A stretch of 64,000 nucleotides of DNA from Curtobacterium flaccumfaciens (GCA_029689965.1 CP121450.1:2976001-3040000), one strand, 5' to 3'; counted from the stretch's first letter, positions 40,685-51,632 are shown. The notes: generated from the letters alone by a model not told the origin. Made by a program: numbers and translations.

Positions 40685-42268
40685 CACGTGCCTCCCGGGT
40701 GTCCTCGGCGGCACGCGCGGTCTGCGCCTCCTGGTCGAAGATCGAGGTGGTGTCCTGGAGCTCGTCGACGTGCTCGTCGCCCGGGTCCGCCGCGGCCGGG
40801 TCGAGCTTCGCGCGACTCGGCGCGTGCCGGTCCAGCGCTTCGAGGAACGAACGCGACCAGCGCGCCACGTCGTTGTCGCGCACCCGCTTGCGGAGCGCGC
40901 GCATGCGCGTGGAGCGCTCGCGACGGGGCATCTCGATCGCGCGCTGGATCGAGTCCTTGAGCGCCCCGATGTCGTGCGGGTTCACGATCACGGCCTGTTT
41001 CAGCTCGTCGGCGGCGCCCGTGAACTCGGAGAGGATCAGGACTCCGTCGTTGTCGAAGCGGGCGGCCACGTACTCCTTCGCGACCAGGTTCATGCCGTCG
41101 CGGAGGGCCGTGACGAGCATGACGTCGGCGGCGAGGTACAGCGCCACCATCTCCTCGCGCGGGTACCCGTGGTGCAGGTAGGCGATGGGCTGGTGCCCGA
41201 TGACGCCGAGGTCGCCGTTGATCCGACCGACCGTGAGCTCGATCTCGTCGCGGAGCGCCGCGTACGTGTCGACGCGCTCGCGGCTCGGGCTCGCGACCTG
41301 GACGAGCGTGGCGTCCTCGACGGCGACCCGGCCGTCCTCGACGAGTTCGCCGAACGCCTTGATGCGGTGCCGGATGCCCTTCGTGTAGTCGAGCCGGTCG
41401 ACGCCGAGCAGCACGGTCTTCGGGTTGCCGAGGCTCTCACGGATCTCGCGCGCGCGCTCCTGGACCTCGGGCCGGTGTGCGATCTCCTCGAAACCGGCGG
41501 CGTCGATCGAGATCGGGAAGTGCCGCGCCTCGACGTGGCGGACGGTGATGCCCTTGCGGCTGCGAGGTGCGGACGGGTCGTCGACGGGGACGTCGATCGT
41601 CGAGCCCTTCGTCGTGTAGCCCTTGATGTGCCGGACGGCGCGGAGGAAGTCGCTCGCGTCGTCGTGCCGCTGGAAGCCGATGACGTCGGCGCCGAGCAGC
41701 CCGTCGAGGATCTGCGCGCGCCAGGGCAGCTGCGCGTAGATGCCGACCGGCGGGAACGGGATGTGGTTGAAGAACCCGATGGTGAGGTCCGGACGGCGCT
41801 CGCGCAGCAGTGCCGGGACGAGCTGCAGCTGGTAGTCCTGCACCCAGACGATGCCGTCCTGCTCGACGATCTCAGCGATCTGGTCGGCGAACCGCTCGTT
41901 CACGCGCTTGTACGCGTTCCACCAGTCGCGGTGGTAGCTCGGGTGCTCGATGACGTCGTGGTACAGCGGCCAGAGGGTGTCGTTGCTGAAGCCCTCGTAG
42001 TACTCCTCGACGTCGGCGTCGCTGAGCGGGACGGGACGATGTGGATGCCCTCGTTGTCGAACGGCGCGACCTCGACCTCCGGCTGGCCGACCCAGCCGAC
42101 CCAGGCCCCGTCGTTCGCGCGCATCACCGGCTCGAGCGCGGTGACCAGGCCGCCGGGCGAGTGCCGCCAGCCCTCGTTGCCGTCCTCGTCGACGACCCGG
42201 TCCACCGGCAGGCGGTTGGAGGCGACGACGAACGAGTAGCGGGCCTGTTCGGTGCTCGGTGATGCCAT
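40677..42268 (-). CDS. otsA: Trehalose-6-phosphate synthase; frame broken once
   Basis: About 530 residues; GT20, GT-B fold. Makes trehalose-6-phosphate from a nucleotide-glucose and glucose-6-phosphate. ASNRLPVDRVVDEDG is the N-terminal donor loop; WVQDYQLQLVPALLRERRPDL, GVDRLDYTKGIRHRIKAF and VTALRDGMNLVAKEYVA are signature segments. The C-terminal ~50 residues are an acidic tail beyond the usual end. One base is missing near 42035. Trehalose protects from osmotic and desiccation stress, matching neighbouring transport genes. Confidence 0.93.
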
Positions 42269-42362
42269 GGGGTGGTGGGGTCTCCGTTCCGCCCGGCTCG
42301 AACGCCGGGTCCAGGCCCGAAGCTACCAGTCGGCCGATGGTCGGCTCACTAGGCTCGTGCGC

Positions 42363-43335
42363 ATGGTCTTGACACGGGCGTGGCGGAACGGCAGCGCGGC
42401 GGAACGCGACTTCCCGGTCGACCGGGTCTCCGACATCGTCGCCGACGAGGACGCATTCGTGTGGGTGGACTACACGGACCCGCAGCCGTCCGACCTCGAG
42501 CACGTCGAGGAAGAAGCTCGGCATCCACGCGCTCGCCGTCGAGGACGCCGTCGAACGGGGGCAGCGGCCGAAGCTCGACCGGTACCGCGACAACCTCTTC
42601 CTGGTCGTCTACGACGTCGCCGGGCTCGATGACGACGGGGACCTCGTGACGCACGAGGTGAAGGCCTTCGTCACCGAGCGAGCCCTGGTCACGATCCACG
42701 GCGCCGACGTCGACACCGGCGCGGTCGAGCGGCGCCTCGACGCGAACGGGGACCTCGCCGACCACGGGGTGCCCTGGCTGGTGTGGGGGCTGCTCGATGC
42801 CGCGACGGACCACGCGACGAGGACCGTCGAGGACATCGAACGCCGGATCGACGACCTCGAGGACGACCTGTTCGAGCGCGGCAACCCGCGGGAACAGCAG
42901 ATCCAACGCCGGTCCTTCCGCCTCCGGAAGGCACTCGGGGTCCTCCGTCGGCAGGTCGTCCCGACGCGGGACAGCGTCGCGTCCCTGCTGCACGGCGACG
43001 CCGAGACGATCTCCGACGGCATCCGCCCCTACTTCCGCGACGTCGAGGACCACCTGGTGTCGATCGCCGATTCGGTCGACCAGCTGCGCGACGCGGTGTC
43101 GAGCGTCCTCGACACGAACCTCAACCTGTCGTCGAACCGACAGAACACCGTGATGAAGAAGGTGACGAGCTGGGCGGCGATCATCGCGATCCCGACCGCG
43201 ATCACCGGGTTCTTCGGGCAGAACGTGGCGTTCCCCGGCGAGAGCCACTGGAGCGGTCTGTACCTGTCGCTCGCCCTCATCGTGGCGTCGTCGCTCGTGC
43301 TCTACCGGGTCTTCAAGACCCGCGACTGGCTCTAG
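42363..43335 (+). CDS. corA: CorA-family divalent cation channel; one extra base
   Basis: About 323 residues. The N-terminal soluble funnel is followed by a long helix (AVSSVLDTNLNLSSNRQNTVMKK) and two C-terminal membrane segments (VTSWAAIIAIPTAITGFF and GLYLSLALIVASSLVLY). The selectivity motif GMN of CorA is replaced by FGQNV; this variant occurs in actinobacterial relatives, and ion preference is uncertain (Mg2+, Co2+ or Zn2+). The ATG at 42363 is 7 bp after TAGGCT, leaderless. One extra A near 42510 (GAAGAAG for GAAGAG) changes the frame. It is divergent from otsA. Confidence 0.85.
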
Positions 43336-43424
43336 CTCCAGCGCGGCGGCTCCACCTACGGTGCGAGGTTCCGCGCATGGTGCGACCTCCGGACGCTCGC
43401 ACACCGCACAGAACCTCGCACACA

Positions 43425-43478
43425 GCGAGCGCCTCGCGCGGTGCGAGCGCCTCGCGCGGTGCGAGCGCCTCGCGCGGT
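43425..43478. repeat. 18-bp unit repeated three times
   Basis: GCGAGCGCCTCGCGCGGT occurs as three identical head-to-tail copies (43425-43442, 43443-43460, 43461-43478). Each copy contains the small palindrome CGAGCGCCTCG-like core. It lies in the gap between corA and the permease gene, both of which end here (convergent). Confidence 0.9.
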
Positions 43479-43482
43479 GCGA

Positions 43483-44634
43483 CTAGGGGCGCAGCGCCAG
43501 GACGCCCGCCACCACGGTGAGCGGGGCGACCACGCACCCGAGCGCCATGTACCTCCCCCACGACAGACGCACGCCCTCGGACGACAACCGCGCGTGCCAC
43601 AGCAGGGTCGCGAGCGAGGCCCACGGCGTGATCAGACACCCCGCGTTCACCCCGATGAGGAGCGCTCCGAAGCGCAACGCCTCGTGGCCCGCCGCCGGTT
43701 CGAGCACCAGGTACGCCGGCAGGTTGTCGATCGCGTTCGCCGCCACCGCCCCGGCGCCCCCGAGCACGAGCAGCGAGCCGGTGTCCGTCCCGCCGGCGAG
43801 GGCGTGCACGACCGGGTCGGTCAGGCCGGTGGCGTGCAGCGTCTCGACGACGACGAACAGGCCGGACGCGAAGAGGAGCGTCGACCACGGCACGCGGGAC
43901 GGCCGGAGCTCGCCGGGCGCACGGAACGCCGCCACGACCACGAGCGCGAGCGCGGCGGCAACCGCGGCGATCCACACCGTCACCCCCGCGGTCAGGGCGA
44001 CGACGAGCGCGACGAGCACCGCCGACGCCGACCAGAAGAACACCGGGTCGTTCGCGCGGCGCACGGCCACCGGCGTGTACCGGCCGAACAGCCGACCGCG
44101 GAACACGACGAGCAGCACGGCGCAGGGCACGACCACGCCGGTGAGCGCCGCCCAGACCATGAGCCTCGCGAAGGGGATCGGCCCCGCCAGACCGATGCGG
44201 TCGACGGCGAGCAGGTTCGTCAGGTTCGACACCGGCAGCAGCAGCGACGCGGTGTTGGCGAGCCAGACGGTCGTGAGCGCGAACGGCATCGGCGGCAGAC
44301 CGACCCGTCGGGCCAGCGTGATGACGATCGGCGTGAGCAGGACGGCGGTGGTGTCGATCGACAGGAACACGGTGCACACCACGGCGAGCACGACGACCGC
44401 CGCCCAGAGACCGATCGTGCGGCCGCCGCCGACACGCGCGGCGAGGTCGGCGAGTCGGTCGAACACGCCGGCGTCGGCCGCGAGCTCGGCGACGACCGTC
44501 AGCCCGAGCACGAACGCCAGCACGGGGACGACCCGGTCGGCGAGCTCGGCGAGGTCGGACAGGGGCAGTAGCCCGAGGACGACGCACGCGGCACCGACGA
44601 CGAGCAGCACTCCGCCGATGACGGCCTGTCGCAC
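43483..44634 (-). CDS. ArsB/SLC13-type (IT superfamily) membrane permease
   Basis: Intact, 383 residues with about 10-12 membrane segments. Hallmarks of the ion-transporter superfamily are the two re-entrant loops: VWLANTASLLLPVSNLTNLLA and GAGAVAANAIDNLPAYLVLEP (the NxxP-like second loop). Resembles ArsB and related Na+/H+-coupled exporters; the substrate could be arsenite, a dicarboxylate or another anion. No ars regulator or arsenate reductase is nearby, so arsenic specificity is not claimed. Confidence 0.7.
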   Translation of the reverse strand: MRQAVIGGVLLVVGAACVVLGLLPLSDLAELADRVVPVLAFVLGLTVVAELAADAGVFDRLADLAARVGGGRTIGLWAAVVVLAVVCTVFLSIDTTAVLLTPIVITLARRVGLPPMPFALTTVWLANTASLLLPVSNLTNLLAVDRIGLAGPIPFARLMVWAALTGVVVPCAVLLVVFRGRLFGRYTPVAVRRANDPVFFWSASAVLVALVVALTAGVTVWIAAVAAALALVVVAAFRAPGELRPSRVPWSTLLFASGLFVVVETLHATGLTDPVVHALAGGTDTGSLLVLGGAGAVAANAIDNLPAYLVLEPAAGHEALRFGALLIGVNAGCLITPWASLATLLWHARLSSEGVRLSWGRYMALGCVVAPLTVVAGVLALRP

Positions 44635-44725
44635 GCGGCTCCTCCCGACTGCACCGGCACGGCGACCGGCGGCGCTCCAATGTAGCTGCCGGTAGCGTTG
44701 ACGCGACTACCGACAGGAGGAACCC

Positions 44726-44917
44726 GTGCGCAAGTTCTTGTTCAGCGGAGCGGTGTGGAGCTCGATCATCAGCGGCTACAGCGTGGTGCAGACCACCAGG
44801 CAGGGCCCGCGCGACTGGCGCCTCGCACTGACGTGGGTGGCGTGGCTCGCGACGACGATCGTCGCGGTCGGCACGGTCGTCGAGGACGACCGCGCCGTCA
44901 AGGCGAAGCAGCCCTGA
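44726..44917 (+). CDS. Small single-membrane-segment protein (63 aa)
   Basis: The GTG at 44726 has a strong AGGAGG 5 bp upstream. One membrane segment (LALTWVAWLATTIVAVGTVV) follows a basic N-terminal part (MRKFLFSGAVWSSIISGYSV) and precedes an acidic then basic tail. A TAGCGT -10 box lies at 44693-44698. Family not recognised; possibly a membrane-complex accessory protein. Confidence 0.65.
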   Translation: MRKFLFSGAVWSSIISGYSVVQTTRQGPRDWRLALTWVAWLATTIVAVGTVVEDDRAVKAKQP

Positions 44918-44958
44918 GCCACGGCAGCGGAGCAGCCGCGGGTCGTGGACCCGACCAC

Positions 44959-45010
44959 ACGTCGGACGGGAGGCGCGGTGCCGGCCGGCACCGCGCCTCC
45001 CGTCCGACGT
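44959..45010. terminator. 52-bp perfect palindrome between convergent genes
   Basis: Arms of 26 bp with no loop, from ACGTCGGACGGGAGGCGCGG to its complement. It lies between the convergent ends of the small membrane protein gene (44917) and the MscS gene (45096), so it can serve both strands. It is the longest member of the family also found at 16104 and 32348. Confidence 0.75.
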
Positions 45011-45095
45011 CAGCCGCTCCACGGCACCCGGTCCCGGACACGGAACCGCGCAATCGCGCGCGGCACCGTCTTCGGACCGGCTCCCGCAGCGGTGA

Positions 45096-46261
45096 TCAGC
45101 GCTCCGCCGGCGGGACGCCGGAGGTCTGGACCGGTCCGGTGAAGAGCGCGGCCCGGTCGTCCTGGTCGGGTGTGAACAGCGCCGAGGAGGACGCTGTCGA
45201 CGGGGTGCGCCGCGCGGGCCGCGCGACCTCGTCCACCATGAGCACGCGCTGGACGGGCTGCGCGTCCGGATGCGTGCGCTGGATCCAGCCGACGAGCTCC
45301 TCGCGGACGTAGCAGCGGAGGTCGAACAGCGACGGGGCGTCGTGCGAGGTGACGAGCACGCGGACGTGCACGAACCCCTGCACGGCGTCGGTCACCTGCA
45401 GGACCTGGACACGCCGGTCCCAGAGGTCGGTGCGATCGAGGATCCGCTCGAGTTCGGCACGCATGTCGCCGGGGCGCACCCGCCAGTCCAGGTCGAACTC
45501 GACGGCACCGAGCAGTTCGCTGTTCGTCCGCGTCCAGTTCTCGAACGGCGTGCTCGTGAAGTACGTCGAGGGGAGCACGAACCGCCGGTCGTCCCACAGG
45601 TGCACGACGACGTACGTGAGCGTGATCTCCTCGATGCGGCCCCACTGCTGTTCGACCACGACGACGTCGTCGACGCGGATGGACCCCGAGAACGCGAGCT
45701 GCATGCCGGCGAACACGTTGCCGAGCGTGGACTGCGCGGCGAGGCCGGCGATGACCGAGATGAGTCCGGCCGACGCGAGCACACTGGCGCCCGCTGCCTC
45801 GACCCGGGGAAGGTGAGCAGGATCGCGCCGAGGCCGATGATCACGAGCACGGCGACGGTGAGCCGGCGGAGCACGAGCACCTGGGTGCGCACCCGGCGCG
45901 CGACCCGGTTGTCGGGGACGTCGACACGGTAGCGGTGCAGGCCGAGGCTCTCCAGGAAGATCGCGATCTCGCAGGCGAGCCACGTGCCGACGCCGATCGT
46001 GACGATGAGGAACGTGTGGGAGACCTCGTCGCGCCACGGGTACACGTGGGACCGATCGGGGATGCTCGAGGCGAAGGCCGCCCAGAGCAGGGCGACGAGC
46101 AGCATCGTGCGGGTCGGGTGCTTGGTGCGGCGGGACAGCACGGCCGCCCAGCGCTCCCGTCTGGCGAGCGCACGGAACACCAGGTGCAGCACGAGGGCCG
46201 CGGTGGCGGTGACGAGGAGGGCGAACCCGATCGCGACGAGGAGCCGGAGGAGGATGTCCAT
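45096..46261 (-). CDS. MscS-family mechanosensitive channel; frame broken once
   Basis: About 388 residues. Four membrane segments precede the MscS pore region (GASVLASAGLISVIAGLAAQSTLGNVFAGMQLAF), which has the Ala/Gly-packed TM3 pattern. The beta domain reads SIRVDDVVVVEQQWGRIEEITLTYVVV, and a C-terminal alpha/beta domain and variable acidic tail follow. MscS channels open on membrane tension to release solutes during hypo-osmotic shock. The missing base is near 45800. It sits next to the betaine uptake operon, supporting an osmoregulation role. Confidence 0.85.
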
Positions 46262-46366
46262 GCCTCCATCGAAGCAACGGACGACAGCCGTCGTTCAGGA
46301 ACCGGCCCCGTACGCGACGTGGCCCGGTGCGCACGACGCGCACCGGGCCTCCAGGCCGCTCAGCCG

Positions 46367-47286
46367 CTACTTCGACGACGTGAGCGAGTCCACGTAGTCC
46401 TTGTGCTCGGATGCCCACTTCTTCGTGATCGCGGGGTACTCGCTCGTCTTCGCGCCGCTGTTCACCAGCGCGTTCTCCAGCGAGTAGAGCGTGTCGGAGT
46501 CCATCGAGAAGTCCTGCATCCACTTGGACGCCGTCGGGAAGTCGTCCTCGATGGACTTCTTCGCGACGGTGTGGATCTCCTCGTTCTTGCCGAGCGCGCC
46601 CTTCGGGTCCTTCAGGTCCTTGATCGGGAAGGCGTCGTACGCCCAGTGCGGACGCCACAGCGTGACGACGACGTCCTGCTTCTTCGCGATCGAGGCCTTC
46701 AGGTCGGCGAGCATCGCCGGGGTGGAGCTCGTGATGAAGTCCATGCCGTCGAGGCCGTACTGCGGGATGACGTCGTCGGAGACGACCTTGGTCTCGCCGG
46801 CGGCCGGTTCGATGCCGATGATCTTGTTGCCGAAGTCGGAGGCGTGCGCCTGCAGCTCGTCGATCGAGTCGATGTCCGAGTACTCCGGCACGGCGAGCTC
46901 GAGCGAGGCCTGGTCGTTCCACGCGCCGAGGTCGGTCAGCTGCTTCCCGTAGGTGTCCATGTACTGCTTGTGGGTGTTCGGCAGCCAGGTGTCGAACACC
47001 ACGTCGTAGTCCCCGGAGGCGAGCCCCGAGTACGCCGGCGCGACGTCGGAGTTGGTCAACTGGACGTCGTAGCCCTTCTGCTCGAGCACGTACTGCCAGA
47101 GGTAGCTGGCGGCGGTGTCCTCGTCCCAGCCGTTGAAGACGACGACGTGCATCGACTTCTGGTCGCCGTTGTCGAGCGTGCCGGATGCGCCGTAGTACCC
47201 GGCGGCATGCAGGCGGAGAGCCCGACGGCGGTGGCGGCGGCGAGGGCGAGCGCCGCGACGGTGCGCTTGGTGCGGTTGCGCTTCAT
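46367..47286 (-). CDS. Glycine betaine/proline ABC substrate-binding lipoprotein; frame broken once
   Basis: About 306 residues. A lipoprotein signal (VAALALAAATAVGLSAC, lipobox LSAC) is followed by an OpuAC-like domain: VVVFNGWDEDTAASYLWQYVLEQKGYDV, DYDVVFDTWLPNTHKQYM, and tryptophans (WDE, WLP, WRPHWAYD) that form the quaternary-amine cage. The missing base near 47205 lies just after the lipobox. It is the last of a three-gene ATPase-permease-binding protein operon. Confidence 0.88.
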
Positions 47287-47300
47287 GGTGTGGTCCTTCC

Positions 47301-48287
47301 TCACGCGTCGACGGTCTGGCGGTCGGCCGAGGCTGTGCCCGGCGCTTCCGCGGTGGCGGCGGTCTGAGCGGTCGCTGCGTTCGGCGTCGCGGGCGCCGAC
47401 GGCTTCCGCTTCCGTCCGAACAGCCTGGAGGCGCGGCTCCCGTCCGCCCCGAGCGCTGCGGTCAGACGGTCCAGCAGGATCGCGAGGACCACGACGGACA
47501 GGCCGGCCTCGGCCCCCAGGCCGACGTCGATGCGGTTGAGGGAGGCGACGATCTGCTCGCCGAGACCGCCCGCGCCGACCATGCCGGCGATGACGACCAT
47601 CGAGAGCGACAGCATGATGACCTGGTTGACGCCGGCCATGATGCTGGCCTTCGCGAGCGGGAGCTGGATCTGCCGGAGGATGCGCCACGGGCTGGAGCCG
47701 AACGCGGCGCCGGCCTCGACGACCTCGCCGGGGACCCCGCGGATGCCGAGCTCGGTGAGCCGGACGCCGGGGGCCATCGCGAACACGATGGTCGCGACGA
47801 TGCCGGGGACCACGCCGACGCGGAAGAGCAGCAGCGCCGGGATGAGGTAGACGAACGCCGGGGTGGTCTGCATGAAGTCGAGCACCGGGCGGATGATCCG
47901 GCTCGCGGCGTCCGAGCGCGCCGCCCAGATGCCGAGCGGGATGCTGAACACGACGGCGAGACCCGCGGCGACGATGACGAGCGCGAGGGTGTCCATCGCG
48001 TTCGTCCACTGGCCGACGCTGACGATGAAGAGCAGGCCGACGCCTGCGCCGAGGGCGAGCTTCCAGCCCTTCGCGACGAACGCCAGGACGACGAGGATCG
48101 CGACGATCACCCAGAACGGCGGGGTGGAGAGGAAGTACTCCATCCACGCGTCCATCCACGTGAACACGTAGCGGACGACGTCGAAGAAGCCGGAGAGGTA
48201 GGTCGTGATCCAGTCGACGATCGCTGCGACCCAGGTGCCGAGCGGCAGGTGGAAGTCGCCGAAGGAGTTGGTGCCGGGGGTGATCAT
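47301..48287 (-). CDS. Glycine betaine/proline ABC permease (ProW/OpuAB-like)
   Basis: Intact, 328 residues. Six or more membrane segments; the EAA-type loop that contacts the ATPase is GVPGEVVEAGAAFGSSPWRILRQIQLPLAKASIMAG. An N-terminal extension places a long helix (VRYVFTWMDAWMEYFL) before the core, as in ProW. The C-terminal ~50 residues are a cytoplasmic Ala/Thr-rich tail. The ATG overlaps the ATPase gene stop by four bases (ATGA). Confidence 0.9.
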   Translation of the reverse strand: MITPGTNSFGDFHLPLGTWVAAIVDWITTYLSGFFDVVRYVFTWMDAWMEYFLSTPPFWVIVAILVVLAFVAKGWKLALGAGVGLLFIVSVGQWTNAMDTLALVIVAAGLAVVFSIPLGIWAARSDAASRIIRPVLDFMQTTPAFVYLIPALLLFRVGVVPGIVATIVFAMAPGVRLTELGIRGVPGEVVEAGAAFGSSPWRILRQIQLPLAKASIMAGVNQVIMLSLSMVVIAGMVGAGGLGEQIVASLNRIDVGLGAEAGLSVVVLAILLDRLTAALGADGSRASRLFGRKRKPSAPATPNAATAQTAATAEAPGTASADRQTVDA

Positions 48288-49665
48288 GCGTGGTCTCCTT
48301 CGGTGGTCGTGCCGTCGGTGCCGGTGGTGCCGTCGGTCTGGATCGGCGTCTCGCCGGTCGCCGCGAGGGTGGAGTCCATGTCCGAGTCGGAGATGCGCGT
48401 CACGGGCTCGAGGACCGGGATCGGCATCGTGGACGTCGGGACGTTGCCGAGGGCCGCGAGCAGGGTGACGCGGGGACGACGCCGAGCAGACGCTCCTCGT
48501 CGTCCACGACCGCGATCGGCAGCGGCGACTCGACGGCGAGCTCGAACAGGTCGGTGAGCGCCGTGTCCGGGGCCACCCGGGCGTACTCGGTGTTCACGAT
48601 CGCGTCGAGGTTGGTGTCGCCGGCCTTGACCTGGCGCATGACGTGGCGGTCACGGACCCAGCCCTCGAGCTTCCGGCCACGACCGGTCACGAAGACCGCC
48701 GCGGTCTGCAGGTCGCGCATGGTGCGCAGCGCGCCGCGGGGACCGACGGTGAGCGGCACGGAGGCGCGGGCGGGCTCCATCACGCTCGACGCGGTGAGCA
48801 CGCGGGCACGGTCGACGTCCTGGACGAACTGGGCGACGTAGTCGTTCGCCGGGTCGGTGAGGATGTCCTCCGGCGACCCGATCTGCACGATCCGCCCGTC
48901 CCGCATCACGGCGATGCGGTCGCCGAGGAACATCGCCTCGTTGAGGTCGTGCGTGATGAACACGATCGTCTTGCCGAGTCGCTGCTGCAGGTCGACGAGC
49001 TGCTCCTGCATCTCGCGGCGGATGAGCGGGTCGAGCGCGCTGAACGCCTCGTCCATGAGCAGGACGTCGGTCTCGGCGGCGAGGGCGCGGGCGATGCCGA
49101 CGCGCTGCTGCATGCCGCCGGAGAGCTCATCCGGCTTGGCGTCCGCCCAGACGTCGAGCCCGACGAGGCCGATCACCTCGCGCGCCTTGGCCAGCCGGGT
49201 GGCCTTGTCGACGCCGTTCACCTCGAGGCCGTACGCGACGTTCTCGAGCACGGTGCGGTGCGGCAGCAGGGCGAAGTGCTGGAAGACCATCGACACGCTG
49301 GTACGGCGGATCTCGCGGATCTCCTTCGGCGCGGCCTTCGTCACCGTGCGCCCACCGATCTCGACGGTCCCCGCGGTCGGCTCGAGCAGCCCGTTCAGCA
49401 TCCGGATGAGCGTCGACTTGCCGGAGCCGGAAAGCCCCATCACGACGAAGATCTCGCCCGGACGCACGTCGAAGGACGCGTCGATGACGGCCGCGGAACC
49501 GAGGTCGCGGACCTCGTCACGGGTCGCGCCGGCGGCCAGACGGCGAACCGCCTCGGCGGGACGCCGGCCGAACACCTTGAAGGCGCCGCGCACGCTGACG
49601 GCGGGCACGGTGGCCGGGTCGTCCGGCGTGGTGGCACGCCGGTCCTGGGGTGGTGCAATGGTCAA
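48284..49665 (-). CDS. Glycine betaine/proline ABC ATPase with CBS domains (ProV/OpuAA-like); frame broken once
   Basis: About 460 residues. Walker A VMGLSGSGKSTLIRMLNG, Q-loop VFQHFALLPHRTV, signature LSGGMQQRVGIARALA, Walker B VLLMDEAFSALDPL and switch FITHDLNEA are intact. Two CBS repeats follow (for example LTDLFELAVESPLPIAVVDDEERLLGVV), which sense ionic strength or cyclic-di-AMP in homologues. TTG at 49665 is chosen as the start because GAGGAG lies 6 bp upstream. The break near 48475 is inside the second CBS repeat. First gene of the operon. Confidence 0.88.
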
Positions 49666-50086
49666 CGGTGCTCCTCGCGGGACCGCGGCGCGGGGCGCAC
49701 GGCGGTCTCGGTGTGGTTGCGGACGGGTCGTCCGGCACCTGCGTGCGGCCACACCGCATCGAGCCCGCGCAACAGGCGCAGGGCGAGCGATCGCACACGC
49801 GGGGGTCGTGCTCGGGACGACCCGGTCCGGCCGACCGTACGGCCGACGCTGTGCTGCTGCGTCGGACGCGTCCTGATCGTCGGTGTCCCTGAGGGGACGT
49901 TCAACGCTATCGATCCCTGTCCCCATCGCGAATCGAGGTCCGCCGGAACCCCGGCACCGCTGTACCCCGGCCACGGCGTGTCGCCCATGCCCATCGCGAT
50001 CGCGATCGTAACCGTCTCGTTACGGTCCCGGCGGGCTCGCAGGTTTGCGTGCCGCCCCGGTTCGGGGCACCTGTAGCGTGTCGCGC
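49666..50086. promoter_or_regulatory. Divergent promoter region between betaine ABC and amino-acid permease genes
   Basis: 421 bp with no gene. For the minus strand, TTGAAC, 17 bp, GACGAT around 49880-49910 is a possible promoter; it contains the dyad GTCCC-CTCA-GGGAC (minus-strand sense). For the plus strand, TAGCGT (50074-50079) lies 7 bp before the ATG at 50087. A further dyad ACCGT-CTCGTT-ACGGT lies near 50010-50025. These could be osmotic or nutrient control sites; that is inference. Confidence 0.45.
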
Positions 50087-51632
50087 ATGACAGCCCAGAA
50101 CGACACCGGGGTGGACCGTGCGTCCGCGAACGACTTCTCGCACGAGCAGGAGGGCTACCAGCACGGACTGAAGCCCCGGCAGCTGCAGATGATCGCCATC
50201 GGCGGCGCGATCGGTACCGGGCTGTTCCTCGGCGCCGGTGGTCGGCTGCACTCGGCGGGACCGGCACTGGCCGTCGTCTACCTCGTCGCGGGCATCTTCG
50301 CCTTCTTCATCCTCCGCGCACTGGGCGAGCTGGTGCTGCACCGTCCGTCCTCGGGCTCGTTCATCTCCTACGCCCGCGAGTTCTACGGCGAGAAGTTCGC
50401 GTACGCCGCCGGGTGGATGTACTTCCTCAACTGGGCGATGACCTCGATCGTGGACACCACTGCGGTCGCGCTCTACCTGCACTACTGGGCGGGACCGCGT
50501 GCCGTCCCGCAGTGGGCGCTCGCGCTCGCTGCGCTGCTCGTCGTGCTGGCCGCGAACCTCGTCGCCGTGAAGGTGTTCGGCGAGCTCGAGTTCTGGTTCG
50601 CCATCATCAAGGTCGCCGCGCTCGTGGCCTTCCTCGTCGTCGCCCTCGTCTGGCTCTTCTTCGCGTTCCCCGTCGAGGCCGGCGGCGAGGCGGTCCGGAC
50701 CGGGTTCGGGATCTGGGCCGACAACGGCGGGCTCTTCCCGACCGGGCTGCTCCCGCGGTGCTCGTCGTGCAGGGCGTCGTGTTCGCCTACGCCGCGATCG
50801 AGCTCGTCGGGACCGCCTCCGGTGAGACGCAGGACGCCGAGAAGGTCATCCCCGTGCCATCAACTCGGTCATCCTGCGGATCGCCGTCTTCTACGTCGGT
50901 TCGGTCGTCCTGCTCTCGCTGCTGCTGCCGTACACGTCCTACAAGGACGGTGTCAGCCCGTTCGTGACCTTCTTCTCGTCGATCGGCAACCCGCAGGTCG
51001 GCCAGGTCGTCGGCTCGATCATGAACTTCGTGGTGCTGACCGCCGCGCTGTCCTCGCTCAACGCCGGCCTGTACTCCACCGGCCGCGCCCTGCACTCGAT
51101 GGGCATGAACGGGTCCGCTCCGCGGTGGACCACGAAGATGTCGAAGGGCGGGGTGCCGTTCGCCGGCATCCTCCTGACGTCGTCGTTCACCCTGGTCGGC
51201 GTCATCCTCAACCTGTTCGTGCCCGAGCAGGCGTTCGAGATCGCCCTGAACATCGCGAGCCTCGGGATCATCACCGCGTGGGGCACGATCATCCTCTGCC
51301 AGATGCGGCTCCGGTCGTGGGCGAAGCAGGGTCTCGCCAAGGAACCGTCGTTCAAGCTCCCCGGTGCGCCGGTCACCTCGTGGCTGACGCTCGCGTTCCT
51401 GGTCTCGGTGATCGTCCTGATGGCGATCGACTACCCCGTCGGCACCTACACGATCGCATCCCTCGTCATCGTCATCCCGTTGCTCATCGTGGGCTGGTTC
51501 GTGCAGCGAGACCGGATCCTCCGCATCGCCTCGCTGCGGTCCGGCGTCACCGGCCCGTACCCGGTGACCGGTCGTGACCCGGCGAACCAGGTGCGGCGGG
51601 CGCGCGACACGAACGGCGACGACCCGGCCTGA
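50087..51632 (+). CDS. APC-family amino-acid permease (AnsP/CycA-like); frame broken
   Basis: About 515 residues, 12 membrane segments. Opens with [25 protein letters not shown], the AAT-family signature, then [26 protein letters not shown]. It imports amino acids with protons; L-asparagine or D-Ala/Gly/D-Ser are the common substrates of this clade. Single-base losses lie near 50755 and 50860. The ATG follows the -10 box TAGCGT by 7 bp, leaderless. Confidence 0.85.

Noticed and set aside
43483..44634. Specific call of arsenite exporter ArsB
   Set aside because: The fold and loops fit the wider ion-transporter superfamily, and there is no ars regulator or reductase nearby.
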